Origin: Candidatus Iainarchaeum sp.
Lineage (GTDB): Archaea > B1Sed10-29 > WALL01
Direction: 5' to 3'
Length of the DNA stretch: 64,000 bases
Assembly: GCA_023129115.1 (NCBI GenBank)
Contig: JAGMCR010000004.1
Span: forward strand, 1 to 64,000
Below the pieces are notes generated by a model. It was not told the DNA's origin. It saw only the letters and a program-made list of their open reading frames with translations, and made no database searches. Numbering within the stretch: position 1 is the stretch's first letter; the number at the start of each line of letters is the position of its first letter. Made by a program: the position numbers and the translations under genes. Positions 1 through 9,296 of the stretch are shown here, piece after piece.

Positions 1-360
1 CCCGCGGCGAAGCCGGCGGCACCCCAGAAGCCCACAGCAAAAGGCAGGGCGGCGCCCGCGCCAAAGGCGGCGGCACCCCCCAAAGCAAAGCCCACTCCCA
101 AGCCACGGCCGCCGAGCGAGTTCACCCCGGAGACCAAGAGGAGGCTGAGGCAGTTCGACAAGGAGCTTGCCGCCGCCAAGGCCCAGCTGGCGTCACTGTC
201 CGGGAAAAAGCAGGACGTGCTGGCAAAGGCGATTGCCGAGCAGGAGAAGAACATGGCGGCGCTCGACGACGCTGTCCGGAGCAACGACAAGGACAAGGCC
301 GGCGAAGTAAGCTTCCAGCTCCTGTTCAAGAAAGGCGAAATCAAAAATCTTCTGAAGTGA
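1..360 (+). CDS. C-terminal part of a Lys/Ala/Pro-rich protein (5' end outside window)
   Basis: Frame 1 is open from the first base to the TGA at 358-360, giving 119 residues with no start inside the window. It begins with a disordered-looking Ala/Pro/Lys tract (PAAKPAAPQKP) and passes into a charged, probably helical segment (TKRRLRQFDKELAAAKAQL) ending KKGEIKNLLK. A low-complexity linker before a short helical or coiled-coil end is all that can be seen; no family is recognised. It is missing from the ORF track because it lacks a start. Its stop overlaps the ATG of the next gene (TGATG), so the two are probably cotranscribed. Confidence 0.7.
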   Translation, partial: PAAKPAAPQKPTAKGRAAPAPKAAAPPKAKPTPKPRPPSEFTPETKRRLRQFDKELAAAKAQLASLSGKKQDVLAKAIAEQEKNMAALDDAVRSNDKDKAGEVSFQLLFKKGEIKNLLK

Positions 361-902
361 TGGGCGTGAACTTTTCCCTTATCCACGGTGTCTATGGGGG
401 CCCTGAAGAAAATTGGCTGCCGTGGCTGAAGCAAGAGCTGGAGTCGCGGGGCCACAAGGCATTCACACCCGCGTTCCCAACACCTGAAGGCCACTCGCTG
501 GAGAATTGGATCAAGGTTTTTGAAGATTTTCAAAAGGACGCGCAAGGGGCAGTCTTTGTCGCACACTCAATGGCCCCGGCTTTCGTGCTGCACCTGATTG
601 AGAAAGGCCTATCGCCAAAGCACTGCTTCTTTGTCGCGCCATTTTACGGGAAGACGGGAGACGCCGAGATTGACGAGCTGAATTCTTCGTTTATGGGTGC
701 AATCGACTGGGAGAAAGTGGCGTCCGCTTCGCACTATACCTGCTATTACTCGGACAACGACCCCTACGTGCCGGTGGAAACAGCCCTGGACTTCGCCAAG
801 CGGCTCAACGCCGAGGCAAAGATGGTCAAGGGGGCCGGCCACTTCAGTGCCGCCACTGGATACACAGAATTCCCGATGCTCCTCGAAGACTTATTGAAGT
901 AA
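360..902 (+). CDS. Small serine hydrolase, RBBP9/YdeN-type alpha/beta hydrolase
   Basis: A 180-residue cytosolic alpha/beta hydrolase of the short RBBP9/YdeN class. It opens with a beta-strand and oxyanion-loop segment (SLIHGVYGGPEENW). The nucleophile elbow is VAHSMA, with Ser near residue 70; the acid lies in YSDNDPYVP and the catalytic His in GAGHF near the C-terminus. Both elbow glycines of the classical GxSxG are replaced by Ala, as is common in this family. The ATG at 360 overlaps the previous stop and is preferred to the track's GTG at 357. Substrate is unknown; members are small-ester or peptide hydrolases. Confidence 0.8.
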   Translation: MGVNFSLIHGVYGGPEENWLPWLKQELESRGHKAFTPAFPTPEGHSLENWIKVFEDFQKDAQGAVFVAHSMAPAFVLHLIEKGLSPKHCFFVAPFYGKTGDAEIDELNSSFMGAIDWEKVASASHYTCYYSDNDPYVPVETALDFAKRLNAEAKMVKGAGHFSAATGYTEFPMLLEDLLK

Positions 903-905
903 CTG

Positions 906-913
906 TTTTATAC
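906..913 (+). promoter_or_regulatory. TATA box for the cDPGS-like gene
   Basis: TTTTATAC lies about 26 nt before the ATG at 936, the spacing expected for an archaeal leaderless transcript. Confidence 0.5.
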
Positions 914-935
914 TCCGCTTTCGTAATGGCTTTTG

Positions 936-2234
936 ATGGCAACGAGAGTGATTATCATGGGGGCCGCGGGGAGGGACTTCCACAACTTCAACACGTTTTT
1001 CCGCGACAACCCCAACTACGAAGTCGTGTGCTTCACCGCAACCCAAATCCCGGAAATCACTGACCGGAAGTACCCTGCCGAACTCGCCGGGAGGCTTTAC
1101 CCAAAAGGAATACCAATTTACGAGGAAAAAGAGCTAGCCAAGCTCATCAAGGAGCACGGCGTCGACGACGTGGTGTTTTCGTACAGCGACGTCAGCCACC
1201 GCTATGTTATGGACAAGGCAAGCGTCGTCAACGCCGCCGGGGCCAACTTCAGGCTCTTGGGCGCCGACGCCACCATGATAAAGTCCTCGAAGCCGGTGAT
1301 AGCCGTCTGTGCCGTCCGCACGGGCTGCGGCAAGAGCCAGACCGCAAGGAAAATAGTCAAGCTCCTCAAGGGCAAGGGGAAGAAAATCGTCGCCATAAGG
1401 CACCCCATGCCGTACGGCGACCTAGCCAAGCAGGCAGTCCAGCGCTTCGCCACGTACGAAGACCTGGACAAGCACGAGTGCACAATCGAGGAGAGGGAAG
1501 AGTACGAGCCCTACATCGAGCGCGGGCTCGTCGTCTACGCCGGAGTCGACTACGGGGCAATCCTCCGCGAGGCCGAAAAAGAGGCGGACATAATCCTGTG
1601 GGACGGCGGCAACAACGACTTCTCGTTCTACCACGCGGACCTGTACATCACAGTCGCCGACCCGCTCCGCGTGGGCCACGAGCTTTCCTACTACCCCGGC
1701 GAAATAAGCGCCCGCATGGCCGACGTCATCATCATCAACAAGGAAAACTCGGCCGAGCAGGAAAACATCGGCCGGCTCGTGAAAAACATCAAGAAAATCA
1801 ACCCCGCCGCGAAAATCATCCACGCCGACTCCGCGCTGTCCGTGGACGGCGACATCGCGGGCAAAAAAGCCCTAGTCGTCGAGGACGGGCCCACCACGAC
1901 CCACGGCGGCATGGCCTACGGCGCGGGGTTCGTCGCCGCCAAGGAAGCGGCATGCCAAATCATCGACCCGCGCCCGTTCGCAGTGGGCTCAATCAAGGCA
2001 ACCTTTGAAAAGTTCAGGCATCTGGAAAAAGTCCTGCCGGCCATTGGCTACTTCGGCCAGCAGCTCAAGGACCTCGAGGAAACAATAAACAAGAGCGACG
2101 CCGAAATAGTGGTCTCCGGCACGCCCATCGACCTCACGCGCGTGCTCAACATCAACAAGCCTATTGTGCGCGTGCGCTACGACCTCGCAGAAAAAGGCAG
2201 CCCAAACCTAGAGGAAATACTAAAAGACTTCTAA
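936..2234 (+). CDS. Cyclic 2,3-diphosphoglycerate synthetase-like P-loop GTPase (COG2403)
   Basis: 432 residues. An N-terminal Rossmann-like domain (VIIMGAAGRDFHNFN) is followed by a P-loop domain with Walker A in VRTGCGKSQTARK near residue 130 and a later LWDGGNNDFSF segment. The family includes cyclic 2,3-diphosphoglycerate synthetase, which makes the thermoprotectant cDPG in some methanogens; most archaeal members are uncharacterised, so the exact reaction here is inferred. The ATG at 936 is preferred over the track's TTG at 933, with a TATA box about 25 nt upstream. The stop overlaps the convergent threonine synthase stop by four bases. Confidence 0.75.
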   Translation: MATRVIIMGAAGRDFHNFNTFFRDNPNYEVVCFTATQIPEITDRKYPAELAGRLYPKGIPIYEEKELAKLIKEHGVDDVVFSYSDVSHRYVMDKASVVNAAGANFRLLGADATMIKSSKPVIAVCAVRTGCGKSQTARKIVKLLKGKGKKIVAIRHPMPYGDLAKQAVQRFATYEDLDKHECTIEEREEYEPYIERGLVVYAGVDYGAILREAEKEADIILWDGGNNDFSFYHADLYITVADPLRVGHELSYYPGEISARMADVIIINKENSAEQENIGRLVKNIKKINPAAKIIHADSALSVDGDIAGKKALVVEDGPTTTHGGMAYGAGFVAAKEAACQIIDPRPFAVGSIKATFEKFRHLEKVLPAIGYFGQQLKDLEETINKSDAEIVVSGTPIDLTRVLNINKPIVRVRYDLAEKGSPNLEEILKDF

Positions 2235-3301
2235 AGGGCGGCGCTTGGGTCCTTGAGCCCGGAGCCGCTTATTATGAGGGCGATTTTGTCGCTCTTTTTC
2301 TTGTCAATTTTTTCGTAACCCGCGAGAGTCGTGGCTGCCGCGGGCTCTGCGAAAATCCCTTCCTTCCCGAGCCCGCGCACTGCCTTCTTTATCGCGGCCT
2401 CACTGACAGTGACCGCCTCGCCCTTGGACTCGCGCATTGCGTTCAATGCAGTCAAGTCGTTGAACGGCGTCTTCACCATTATCGCCGACGCGATGGTGCT
2501 GCACTTGGTCATCCGCTCCGCCCGGTCCAGGCCCTCCTTCCACGCCGCCGCAATCGGCGCGCAGTTTTTGGGCTGGACCCCAATCATCTCCGGCAGCTTC
2601 CGGACCTTCTTCATTTGCTTGAGCTCCACAAACGCCTTGTGGATTGCCGTAATCAATCCCCCGGTGCCCATGGGCACGATTATCTTGTCCGGCGCGCCCA
2701 TGTCCTCGTACAGCTCGTACCCAATGGTCTTCTCCCCCTCGATGTAGTACGGGTTGAGCCCGGTCATGGCGAGGTAGCTGCCCCTCACGATGTCGTTCCA
2801 GAGCCTCTCCACCGCATCGTGGTAACTCCCCCTCACCCGCACGAGCTCCGCGTCGTAAGCGATTATCTGCGAAAGCTTGTTGGTGGGGGTGTCCGTCGGG
2901 ACGAACACGCGCGACTTGATGTTCGCGTACGCGGCATAAGCGGCAACACTCGCGCCCATATTCCCCGTCGAGGCAGTGCTCACCACTTTGAATCCCTCGG
3001 CAACGGCCCTGGACACCACGACGCTCGTGCCCCTGTCCTTGAACGAGCCAGTGGGGTTGTCGCCCTCCAGCTTGTAGTACGCCTTCCGGTCCAGCCCCTT
3101 CACGAGCGGCGTCCCGCCCTCCTCGAGCGAGTAGTGCCTGCCCTTGTGCGGCAGGCAGGACTGGTACCTCCACACGCCCTTGCCGTCCGGCTTCCACTTG
3201 AGCTTCTTGTACTCTACAAGCAGGGCCGAGCCGCAGTCACAGAGGTACTTGCCCTTCTTGGGCTTGTGCTTTTTCCGGCAGCGGGGGCAAACCAAGTGCA
3301 T
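2231..3301 (-). CDS. thrC: Threonine synthase
   Basis: 356 residues, PLP-dependent beta-family enzyme converting O-phosphohomoserine to threonine. An N-terminal Cys cluster (CPRCRKKHK ... CDCG) resembles the rubredoxin-like knuckle of archaeal threonine synthases. The PLP lysine lies in NPTGSFKDRG, and STGNMGASVAAYAA is the usual phosphate and cofactor loop; PMGTGGLI and the C-terminal ALIISGSGLKD complete the fold. An AT-rich TATA-like stretch (ATTTAATA) lies just upstream between thrC and smc. No other threonine pathway gene is seen nearby. Cysteate synthase is the main alternative in this family, but threonine synthase fits better. Confidence 0.88.
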   Translation of the reverse strand: MHLVCPRCRKKHKPKKGKYLCDCGSALLVEYKKLKWKPDGKGVWRYQSCLPHKGRHYSLEEGGTPLVKGLDRKAYYKLEGDNPTGSFKDRGTSVVVSRAVAEGFKVVSTASTGNMGASVAAYAAYANIKSRVFVPTDTPTNKLSQIIAYDAELVRVRGSYHDAVERLWNDIVRGSYLAMTGLNPYYIEGEKTIGYELYEDMGAPDKIIVPMGTGGLITAIHKAFVELKQMKKVRKLPEMIGVQPKNCAPIAAAWKEGLDRAERMTKCSTIASAIMVKTPFNDLTALNAMRESKGEAVTVSEAAIKKAVRGLGKEGIFAEPAAATTLAGYEKIDKKKSDKIALIISGSGLKDPSAAL

Positions 3302-3353
3302 GGCTGCCCCTACACAGTTGAGGTATTAAATAGTTAGCAGATAATTAGCAGAA

Positions 3354-6300
3354 TCAGCGCAGGCCCATGGCGCCGCCGCCCTCGAGCCTCTTCAGGTCCA
3401 CTTCGACAACCGAGCTGCCCTGTTCCTTGTTCATGGACACGCCGACAATCTGGTCGCTCGCGTGAATCATGGGGTTGTTGTGGGTGATTACAATGAACTG
3501 CGAGTCGTCAGTCCTCTTCTTAATCATCTGCGCAAGCCTCTCCGAGTTCGGCTTGTCCAGCGCCGCGTCGGCCTCGTCCAATATGTAAAACGGGCTCGGC
3601 TTGTACTCCTGCACCGAGAACAGGAACGCCAGCGCCGCAAGCGCCTTCTCGCCGCCGCTCATCGCGTCAATAATCTTGACGGGCTTGCCAGCCGGCCGCG
3701 CCTCAATCAACAAGCCGCCCTCGAACGGGTCGGCCTCGTTCTGGAGCCTGATGTCGGAATAAGCGTCCGTGTTGGGGTAGAACTGCTTGTAAATCCTGTT
3801 CAAGTGCTTCCTAATCTCGCTGAACGCCTCGAGGAACGCCTCCTTCCTGCGCGCATCAATCTCTTCCATCAAGGCAAGCACAGCCTCTTTCTCCTCGCCG
3901 AGCTTGTTCGCCTTTTCCTTCATCACGTCAAGCTCCGCCACGTACTTGTCGTACTTCTCAATCGCCGCGAGGTTTATCGGCGACAGCCGAATCATCTTGT
4001 TATTCAGCGACTCGACCTCTTCCTTCATCTCCTCCACGGCCATCTTGAAGTCCTTCACCTCGACACTCTCGTCGAACTCGGCCTTGAGGTCCGTGAGCCG
4101 CGTCTCCCACTTCGCCTTCTTGAAGTTCTCGTCGTTGAACTGCGACTGCTTGGTCTCGGCCTGCCGCTGCAGCTGGCCCCGCTGCTCCGCAAGCTTCATC
4201 ACCTCGCCCTCCAGCGAGTCCCTGCGCTCCACGAGCCCGCGGATGGACGAAGAAAGCTCTTTCTCCGCAAGCAGCTTTTCCTTTAGTACCGCCTGCACTC
4301 CCTTGTCCTCGGACTCAAGCTGGGACACCTGCTCCTCCCACGCCTTTATCGATTCCTCGCTCTCCTTGATGGAGTTGCGGTATGCCTTCTCCCGCTCGCC
4401 CATGTACTTGTCGAGCTCGGCGTTGATGGTGTTGATTTGAATCATGACCTCGGCCCGCTGGTCCCGCAGCGACTGCAGCCTCTTCTGCATCTCCTCGAGG
4501 CGCTGCGACACGACCCGCGCCTCGGGCGAGTCAATCTTTTCCTTGGCCAGCTCCTTCTTCTCCCCCGCCTCGCTGATTTGCGCCTGCAGGTCCTTCAGCT
4601 TCTTCTCGTCGTTGATTAGCTCGGTCTTGAGCCCCTGGATTTCCTTCTCGATGTCCTCTGCGGAAAGCGAGTACTTCTTCGTCATCGCCTTGTACTCGTC
4701 AATCCTCTGCTGGAGCTCGTTCACCCGCACCTCGGCCTCCTTTACCTTCAGCTCGGCCTCGGCCTTCTGGCCGCGCGTGTGGTTCATCTTCTCCCGCAAT
4801 TCCTCGAGCGCGCGCATGGCTTTCTCGCCCTTCTTCTGCAGCGACTCGCTCTTCTCCTTCAGCTCGTCGACGCGCTTGATTTCCTGGAGCGTGAGAGAGC
4901 CATGCTTGAAGCCCCCAGTGACCGCGCCGCTCGCCTCGGCCAAATCCCCGTCCAGCGTGGCCATGCGGCACGTCCCGAACCCAATCTCCTTGGTCGCGTC
5001 GATGTCCTCCACAATCACTGTGTCGCCGAACACGTACGAAAAGACATTCTGGTACTCTTTCTTGAACTTCACGAGCTTAATCGCGAAGTCGATTGCCTTC
5101 GGATTGTTCATCGCCTTCTCGGCCTGCGCGCTAATCTCGACGGGCCGTATCCTGTCGAGCGGGATGAACGTCGTCGTCCCCAGCTTCTTCCGCTTCAGCC
5201 ACTTGATTGCGTTCGTGGCCGCCTGCGAGTCCTTCGTTACTATGAAGTGCATCCGTGCGCCGGCAGTGGTCTGGACTGCATTGGCGTACTCAACGTCGAA
5301 GCTGCACAATTCCTCGACCGGGCCAATCACGCCCGGCAGCTCACTCTTGGCCTTCATGATGGCGTCGCTCGCAATGTTGCCCGTCATGTGCCTGATGGTC
5401 GCCACCTTTGACTGGAGTGAGTGGTACTTCTCGCGCACCGCGTCTAGCTCGGAACCAATTTCCGAGTACTCTGTGTTCAGCTTCTTCTCTTCCTCGAACA
5501 GGCCCTCGAGCTCCTGGTCAAATCCCCGGAGCCGGCGCTTGTGCTCGGCGAACTCCTTGTTGACCGTGTCGAACGCGCCCTTGAGCTCGCCAATCCGATT
5601 GTCGCTTTCCTCGCGCTCCACACCGCGGTCGCTCACGCTCAATTTCCTGACGCTGATTTTCTCGCGCACCTGGTCCATGCGGCCCTTGACCCCGTAGAAC
5701 AACTCCTTCTTCTTCGCGATGTCCTCGTTCATCTCTTCCAGCCGCTTCGTGATGTCGCCCACCAGGAGGTTCTTCTCGCTGAGCTCGCCCATGTACGCTT
5801 TGAGCTCGCCATCCTTTTCCTTAATCCTCTCGGCATAGGCAGAGTCCTCTTCCCCGAGCTTCTTGAGCGCCTCCCTCTTTTCCTTGGCCTCTTCCTGGCC
5901 CTGGGCTATCAGGCGCTTGGCCTTCTCGATTTCCGCGCGTGTGTTCTTGATGTCTTCCCCGCGGTTCTTGATTTTTTCCTGTGCGAGCGACAGCCTCGAC
6001 TTCAGCTGCTCAATCTCCCGCGAGATGTCGCGCTGCTCGTCCGCACCCTTGTCCATGATTTCCTGCTGCAGCGACTTCAGCTGGTTCTCCCAGTTAGTCA
6101 CCTGCGCCGAAATCTTTTTGATATTGTCCTGGAGCTCGTCTAGGTCCTTGCGCAGCGCCGCGACGTTTTCGCTCGACTCCTTGTACTTCGCCTCGACGTC
6201 CGTGAGCTCTGCGTGGATGATTGCGTGCTTCAGCTCCTTCGCCCTCTCGTCGAAGCGCTTGTACCGCTTGGCCTCGTCCCTCTCCTTCTTTATCTCCTTC

Positions 6301-8498
6301 AAGTAGCCGCCGCGCTCGTGAACGATTATCTCGGCCTCCCTTATCTTGGCGTCGGCCTTCTCGAGCTCACGCAATGCCTTGTCCTTCTTCTGGTTGTACT
6401 CCGCGATGCCGCTTATGTCGTCAATAAGCTCTCTCCGCTGCTTCGGCGTCATGTTGATTATGCTCGTCACGTCGCCCTGCATGATGATGTTGTACCCCTC
6501 TGTGGGAATGCTCATGGTGCTCAAGAGCTCGAGCAGCTCGGTGCGCGTTGTGCGCTTGCCGTTCAAGCGATAAACCGACGACCCCTTCTTGTCGATGCTG
6601 CGCGACACAGTGTACTTTTCCTTGCCGTCCCGCAGGTCAATCGAGACCTCGGCCTCGCCGGTCTTGCTCGAGTGGTGCACCAAGTCCGTCAATCGCCCCG
6701 CCCTCATGGACTTCATCGAGCCCTCGCCAAGCACGAATATTATGGCGTCGTTGAGGTTGCTATTATGCACGAACATGTTTTCTGCGACAAAGTTGTGGTG
6801 GCCGTCAATAGTTAAGTCGTACACCCATTTTTCTTTGCTATTGATTATTTGTACTTCAGTTATTTCGTCCCACAATACGTCGGATTCTGCGAAGGCGCGC
6901 AGTAGTTTTTCGGCCCCATTTTTTATTCCAACGTAGTCGAGCACTTCAGCAAGCCCTTTCCGGCTTGGTTTGCACCGGTCTTCGTAGTACGCAGCCAGTT
7001 TTTGGCATTTTGATTTGTTCTTTTTCACGGACATTGGCGCTTCTTTGATGTATTTTTTTATGAGCCCGTTGACGCCAGGAATCAAGTCGTGGTTGGGGTT
7101 TGTGTCTTTTTTGGGGTGGCGGAGCTTTTGGAGGGCCACAGCTTTTTTCCCTGTGAAGCTCAATTGTTCTGCGAGTGATTCCAGGTTATTGGCGCCATAG
7201 ACAAATACCGAATAATAAGTGCGCACTGTTTTTTTTGCTGTGTTTGCAGCGTATTTGCGTTTTTCCCTTATGCTGCTGGGTATGCTCAGCTGCAGCAGGA
7301 GTGTGGACACGTCTTTTGCGAGCTGCCTGCTTGCCGTGCAGTACTCAACGTAGTTTGGGTTGACGTAAGAGTCCCCCTCAAACAGTGTTGATAGGAATGA
7401 CTTGATGACTTCTTTGCTTGACTCGAATATCTGCGGGGGAACAGTTTTTGTTGAGGAATGGCCGTCGATTTCCATGCCAAATATTCTTTCTGCTGTTTTG
7501 CAGAGGGGTTGCGAGAAAATAATAACGTCTTTGGCGTTTTCCTTGTACTGGAGGACCGCGGGTTCAACACCAAAGCATTTTTTTGCTGTGTAGCAAAAGT
7601 CATTGATGACGCCTTCGTCTTCGTTAACGAAGCGCATCTGGTTTTGTGAAGAGTTCCTGCCCTCTGAAATCATGTAGCCAAGGAAGCGGGCGAGTTCGTT
7701 GTCCATTGCCCAAACTGGTTTTATCGTCTTGTTTTTTCTTCTGCCCTTAACCTCAATTATTAATTCGTCTTCTTTTTGCCGCAAGCCATTTAGTTTCATT
7801 AACTGGTTTAGGTTGTATATGTTTATTGACTGGCCGTCTAGAAGGCCCTTTATTGAATAGTGGGGCACTCCAGCCACTTTTGCAAGTTCGGCCCATGTTT
7901 TATTTTTTTTCAGTGCCTTTATCCCCTCAACTATCTTTTCGGTGTGCGGCACGTACACGCCGTCTGATGCCCTGAAGTATTCTGGGAACTCAATCCGTGT
8001 CTCCCGTGGCGTCGTCTCTAGTTTTCTTGGCGCAGCAATCCATTCCCCCTGCTTTAGTTCTTCTGCTTTTAGGCTAGTGATTTCATTGTTTTTGACAGTG
8101 AACAGGGGGTGGTACAACGTTGTCACGACCTCCCGCCCGCTCCGGGTCTTAATTTTTACCAGTTTTTTGGGGGAAGTTCTTTTGACGAATGCCTTGATGG
8201 GCATGGGCTCAATCTTTTGTGTTTGTGGGTTCAGGCTAAGGGCGTTGATGCCATCCGGGTTTTGTAGGCAGGCCTCTCCGTCGTCCATTGCAGTGGAGCC
8301 GTACTTGCTTATCTGGCTTTCGACAAGCTCTTTAATCGTTGTCTTTTTGCCGCTGGCAAGGACTAGTTGCGAGTCCCCCCTCAGGCACTTCCCCGAGCCG
8401 TTGGGCCCAACTACAGAAGTAAACCCGTCAACAAACGGGATGATTGCGTTGCGGAAGGACTTGAAGTCCTTCATCTTGATTTTCTCGATTTTCCCCAT
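3354..8498 (-). CDS. smc: Chromosome segregation ATPase SMC, interrupted by an intein
   Basis: The 1714-residue precursor gives a mature SMC of about 1172 residues once the intein is removed, a normal SMC length. The Walker A motif is split: GPNGSGK, then intein, then SNLNDAIIFVLGEG. Long coiled coils flank a central hinge (PGVIGPVEELCSFDVEYANAVQ ... KRKKLGTTTFIPLDRI). The C-terminal head has the ABC signature MSGGEKALAALAF and Walker B FYILDEADAALD. It dimerises and should load with ScpA and ScpB, encoded at 35.3-36.8 kb, to form prokaryotic condensin. The ATG at 8498 is preferred to the GTG at 8501. The ATPase cannot be active before protein splicing. Confidence 0.97.
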   Translation of the reverse strand: MGKIEKIKMKDFKSFRNAIIPFVDGFTSVVGPNGSGKCLRGDSQLVLASGKKTTIKELVESQISKYGSTAMDDGEACLQNPDGINALSLNPQTQKIEPMPIKAFVKRTSPKKLVKIKTRSGREVVTTLYHPLFTVKNNEITSLKAEELKQGEWIAAPRKLETTPRETRIEFPEYFRASDGVYVPHTEKIVEGIKALKKNKTWAELAKVAGVPHYSIKGLLDGQSINIYNLNQLMKLNGLRQKEDELIIEVKGRRKNKTIKPVWAMDNELARFLGYMISEGRNSSQNQMRFVNEDEGVINDFCYTAKKCFGVEPAVLQYKENAKDVIIFSQPLCKTAERIFGMEIDGHSSTKTVPPQIFESSKEVIKSFLSTLFEGDSYVNPNYVEYCTASRQLAKDVSTLLLQLSIPSSIREKRKYAANTAKKTVRTYYSVFVYGANNLESLAEQLSFTGKKAVALQKLRHPKKDTNPNHDLIPGVNGLIKKYIKEAPMSVKKNKSKCQKLAAYYEDRCKPSRKGLAEVLDYVGIKNGAEKLLRAFAESDVLWDEITEVQIINSKEKWVYDLTIDGHHNFVAENMFVHNSNLNDAIIFVLGEGSMKSMRAGRLTDLVHHSSKTGEAEVSIDLRDGKEKYTVSRSIDKKGSSVYRLNGKRTTRTELLELLSTMSIPTEGYNIIMQGDVTSIINMTPKQRRELIDDISGIAEYNQKKDKALRELEKADAKIREAEIIVHERGGYLKEIKKERDEAKRYKRFDERAKELKHAIIHAELTDVEAKYKESSENVAALRKDLDELQDNIKKISAQVTNWENQLKSLQQEIMDKGADEQRDISREIEQLKSRLSLAQEKIKNRGEDIKNTRAEIEKAKRLIAQGQEEAKEKREALKKLGEEDSAYAERIKEKDGELKAYMGELSEKNLLVGDITKRLEEMNEDIAKKKELFYGVKGRMDQVREKISVRKLSVSDRGVEREESDNRIGELKGAFDTVNKEFAEHKRRLRGFDQELEGLFEEEKKLNTEYSEIGSELDAVREKYHSLQSKVATIRHMTGNIASDAIMKAKSELPGVIGPVEELCSFDVEYANAVQTTAGARMHFIVTKDSQAATNAIKWLKRKKLGTTTFIPLDRIRPVEISAQAEKAMNNPKAIDFAIKLVKFKKEYQNVFSYVFGDTVIVEDIDATKEIGFGTCRMATLDGDLAEASGAVTGGFKHGSLTLQEIKRVDELKEKSESLQKKGEKAMRALEELREKMNHTRGQKAEAELKVKEAEVRVNELQQRIDEYKAMTKKYSLSAEDIEKEIQGLKTELINDEKKLKDLQAQISEAGEKKELAKEKIDSPEARVVSQRLEEMQKRLQSLRDQRAEVMIQINTINAELDKYMGEREKAYRNSIKESEESIKAWEEQVSQLESEDKGVQAVLKEKLLAEKELSSSIRGLVERRDSLEGEVMKLAEQRGQLQRQAETKQSQFNDENFKKAKWETRLTDLKAEFDESVEVKDFKMAVEEMKEEVESLNNKMIRLSPINLAAIEKYDKYVAELDVMKEKANKLGEEKEAVLALMEEIDARRKEAFLEAFSEIRKHLNRIYKQFYPNTDAYSDIRLQNEADPFEGGLLIEARPAGKPVKIIDAMSGGEKALAALAFLFSVQEYKPSPFYILDEADAALDKPNSERLAQMIKKRTDDSQFIVITHNNPMIHASDQIVGVSMNKEQGSSVVEVDLKRLEGGGAMGLR
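6762..8387 (-). mobile_element. Intein with LAGLIDADG homing endonuclease, in the SMC P-loop
   Basis: 542 residues, from Cys38 to Asn579 of the precursor counted from ATG 8498, inserted between Lys of GPNGSGK and Ser of SNLND. N-terminal block A is CLRGDSQLVL, block B is TTLYHPLFTV (TxxH), and the C-terminal blocks are VYDLTIDGHHNFVAE and NMFVHN followed by Ser+1. The core holds two LAGLIDADG motifs (LARFLGYMISEG and IKSFLSTLFEGDS) and a helix-turn-helix-like segment (TWAELAKVAGVPHYSIKGLL). The DNA is visibly AT-richer than the flanking SMC codons, consistent with later arrival. All splicing residues are present, so it should be active. Confidence 0.95.
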
Positions 8499-8554
8499 CA
8501 CGCCACCAAAACACGAATTCCCACGATATTACGAAGTAAGCCAATAAAAAGCTT

Positions 8555-8562
8555 CTTATATG
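8555..8562 (+). promoter_or_regulatory. TATA box for the DUF371 gene
   Basis: CTTATATG lies about 25 nt before the ATG at 8583, predicting a leaderless transcript diverging from smc. Confidence 0.45.
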
Positions 8563-8582
8563 GCGAACCCCTATTCCACGCG

Positions 8583-8978
8583 ATGCTAATCACCGGAAAG
8601 GGGCACCCCAACGTCACCTCCAGGCACCCCACCACAATCGCCTTCACCCGCGACAAGGACATCACCCCCCGCGGGGACTGCTTCGTGGCAGTGGCCTGCC
8701 AGTGGGAAGCCACTCCAGAAGTCCTCGAGAAGCTCCGCCGCGCCAAAAAAGTCACGGTCACCATCGAGTGCGGCGGCCGCAAGGAAACCATTGTTGGCTC
8801 CGGGGACCCGGGGCTCACGCTCTCTGAAAACGACCTCGTCATAAGGAAGTCCGGCTGGGTGGACAATCGGACCCTGATGATTGGGGCTGATAAGGCGGCG
8901 AAAGACCTGGATAAAGAGGTGGTCCAATGCCTGAAGCAGCCCGCCCCAGTGAAAATCAGGGTTGTGGCAAAACCTTGA
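8583..8978 (+). CDS. DUF371 family protein
   Basis: 131 residues beginning MLITGKGHPNVTSRHPTT. The GHPNVTSRHPTTIAFTRD opening and the central SGDPGLTLSENDLVIRKS match the archaeal conserved family DUF371, whose function is not established. The track begins this frame at 8367 inside smc; the true start is the ATG at 8583, supported by a TATA box 25 nt upstream and by conservation starting there. It is transcribed divergently from smc. No membrane segment or catalytic motif is evident. Confidence 0.8.
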   Translation: MLITGKGHPNVTSRHPTTIAFTRDKDITPRGDCFVAVACQWEATPEVLEKLRRAKKVTVTIECGGRKETIVGSGDPGLTLSENDLVIRKSGWVDNRTLMIGADKAAKDLDKEVVQCLKQPAPVKIRVVAKP

Positions 8979-8984
8979 GTATAG

Positions 8985-9110
8985 GCGCTCCTCTACCCTC
9001 AATGGGGTGAGGAAAGGTGGAGCCCACCCAGCCATGGAGAATACGAGGCACGCACCCTATCCTCAAGAATTCGTGTGCACTTTGCCTTCCGCAATGGAAA
9101 GCAAAGAGAC
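8985..9110 (+). ncRNA. Hairpin-rich 3' region or small RNA candidate, copy A
   Basis: Just after DUF371 are three stem-loops. The first pairs CCTCTACCC with GGGTGAGG; the second is GGTGG-AGC-CCACC; the third, at 9080-9106, pairs CTTTGC with GCAAAG around TTCC-GCAAT-GGAA and is followed by a T-rich stretch. The middle part resembles copy B at 9333-9372, sharing GCCCACCCAGCCA exactly. This could be a structured 3' UTR with terminator or a small RNA; no known family is recognised. The remaining bases to 9240 are AT-rich and hold nothing I can name. Confidence 0.35.
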
Positions 9111-9267
9111 TTATTTTTACTTCAAACTGATATATAAAACCTTTGCTATAAATGCGCTTTTTTTAACACTGGCACTTTTTTTAACACACCAGATTATCAT
9201 CAATTAACTAAACAAACGTCACGCAGTAATGTTATTACACTATACGTTTGTCCAGTGCAGAGAAAAG

Positions 9268-9276
9268 TTTATATAC
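9268..9276 (+). promoter_or_regulatory. TATA box before small RNA candidate B
   Basis: TTTATATAC preceded by a purine-rich AGAAAAG (BRE-like). No coding region follows for it, so it predicts a noncoding transcript starting near 9297. Confidence 0.5.
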
Positions 9277-9296
9277 ATGTAAGCCATAATGACTTT

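Noticed and set aside
3462-6815. Several plus-strand frames across smc (for example 4444-5697 and 5541-6143)
   Set aside because: Leu/Arg- or Ser-rich translations opposite a clearly coding coiled-coil gene; shadows only.
8985-9110. Possible RNase P RNA, because of GAGGAAAG
   Set aside because: The resemblance is limited to one short block that is explained by local hairpins; the other universal RNase P segments are not found.
8962-9207. 81-residue frame on the plus strand
   Set aside because: It begins inside DUF371 and runs through hairpins and AT-rich DNA; no start signal or plausible domain.
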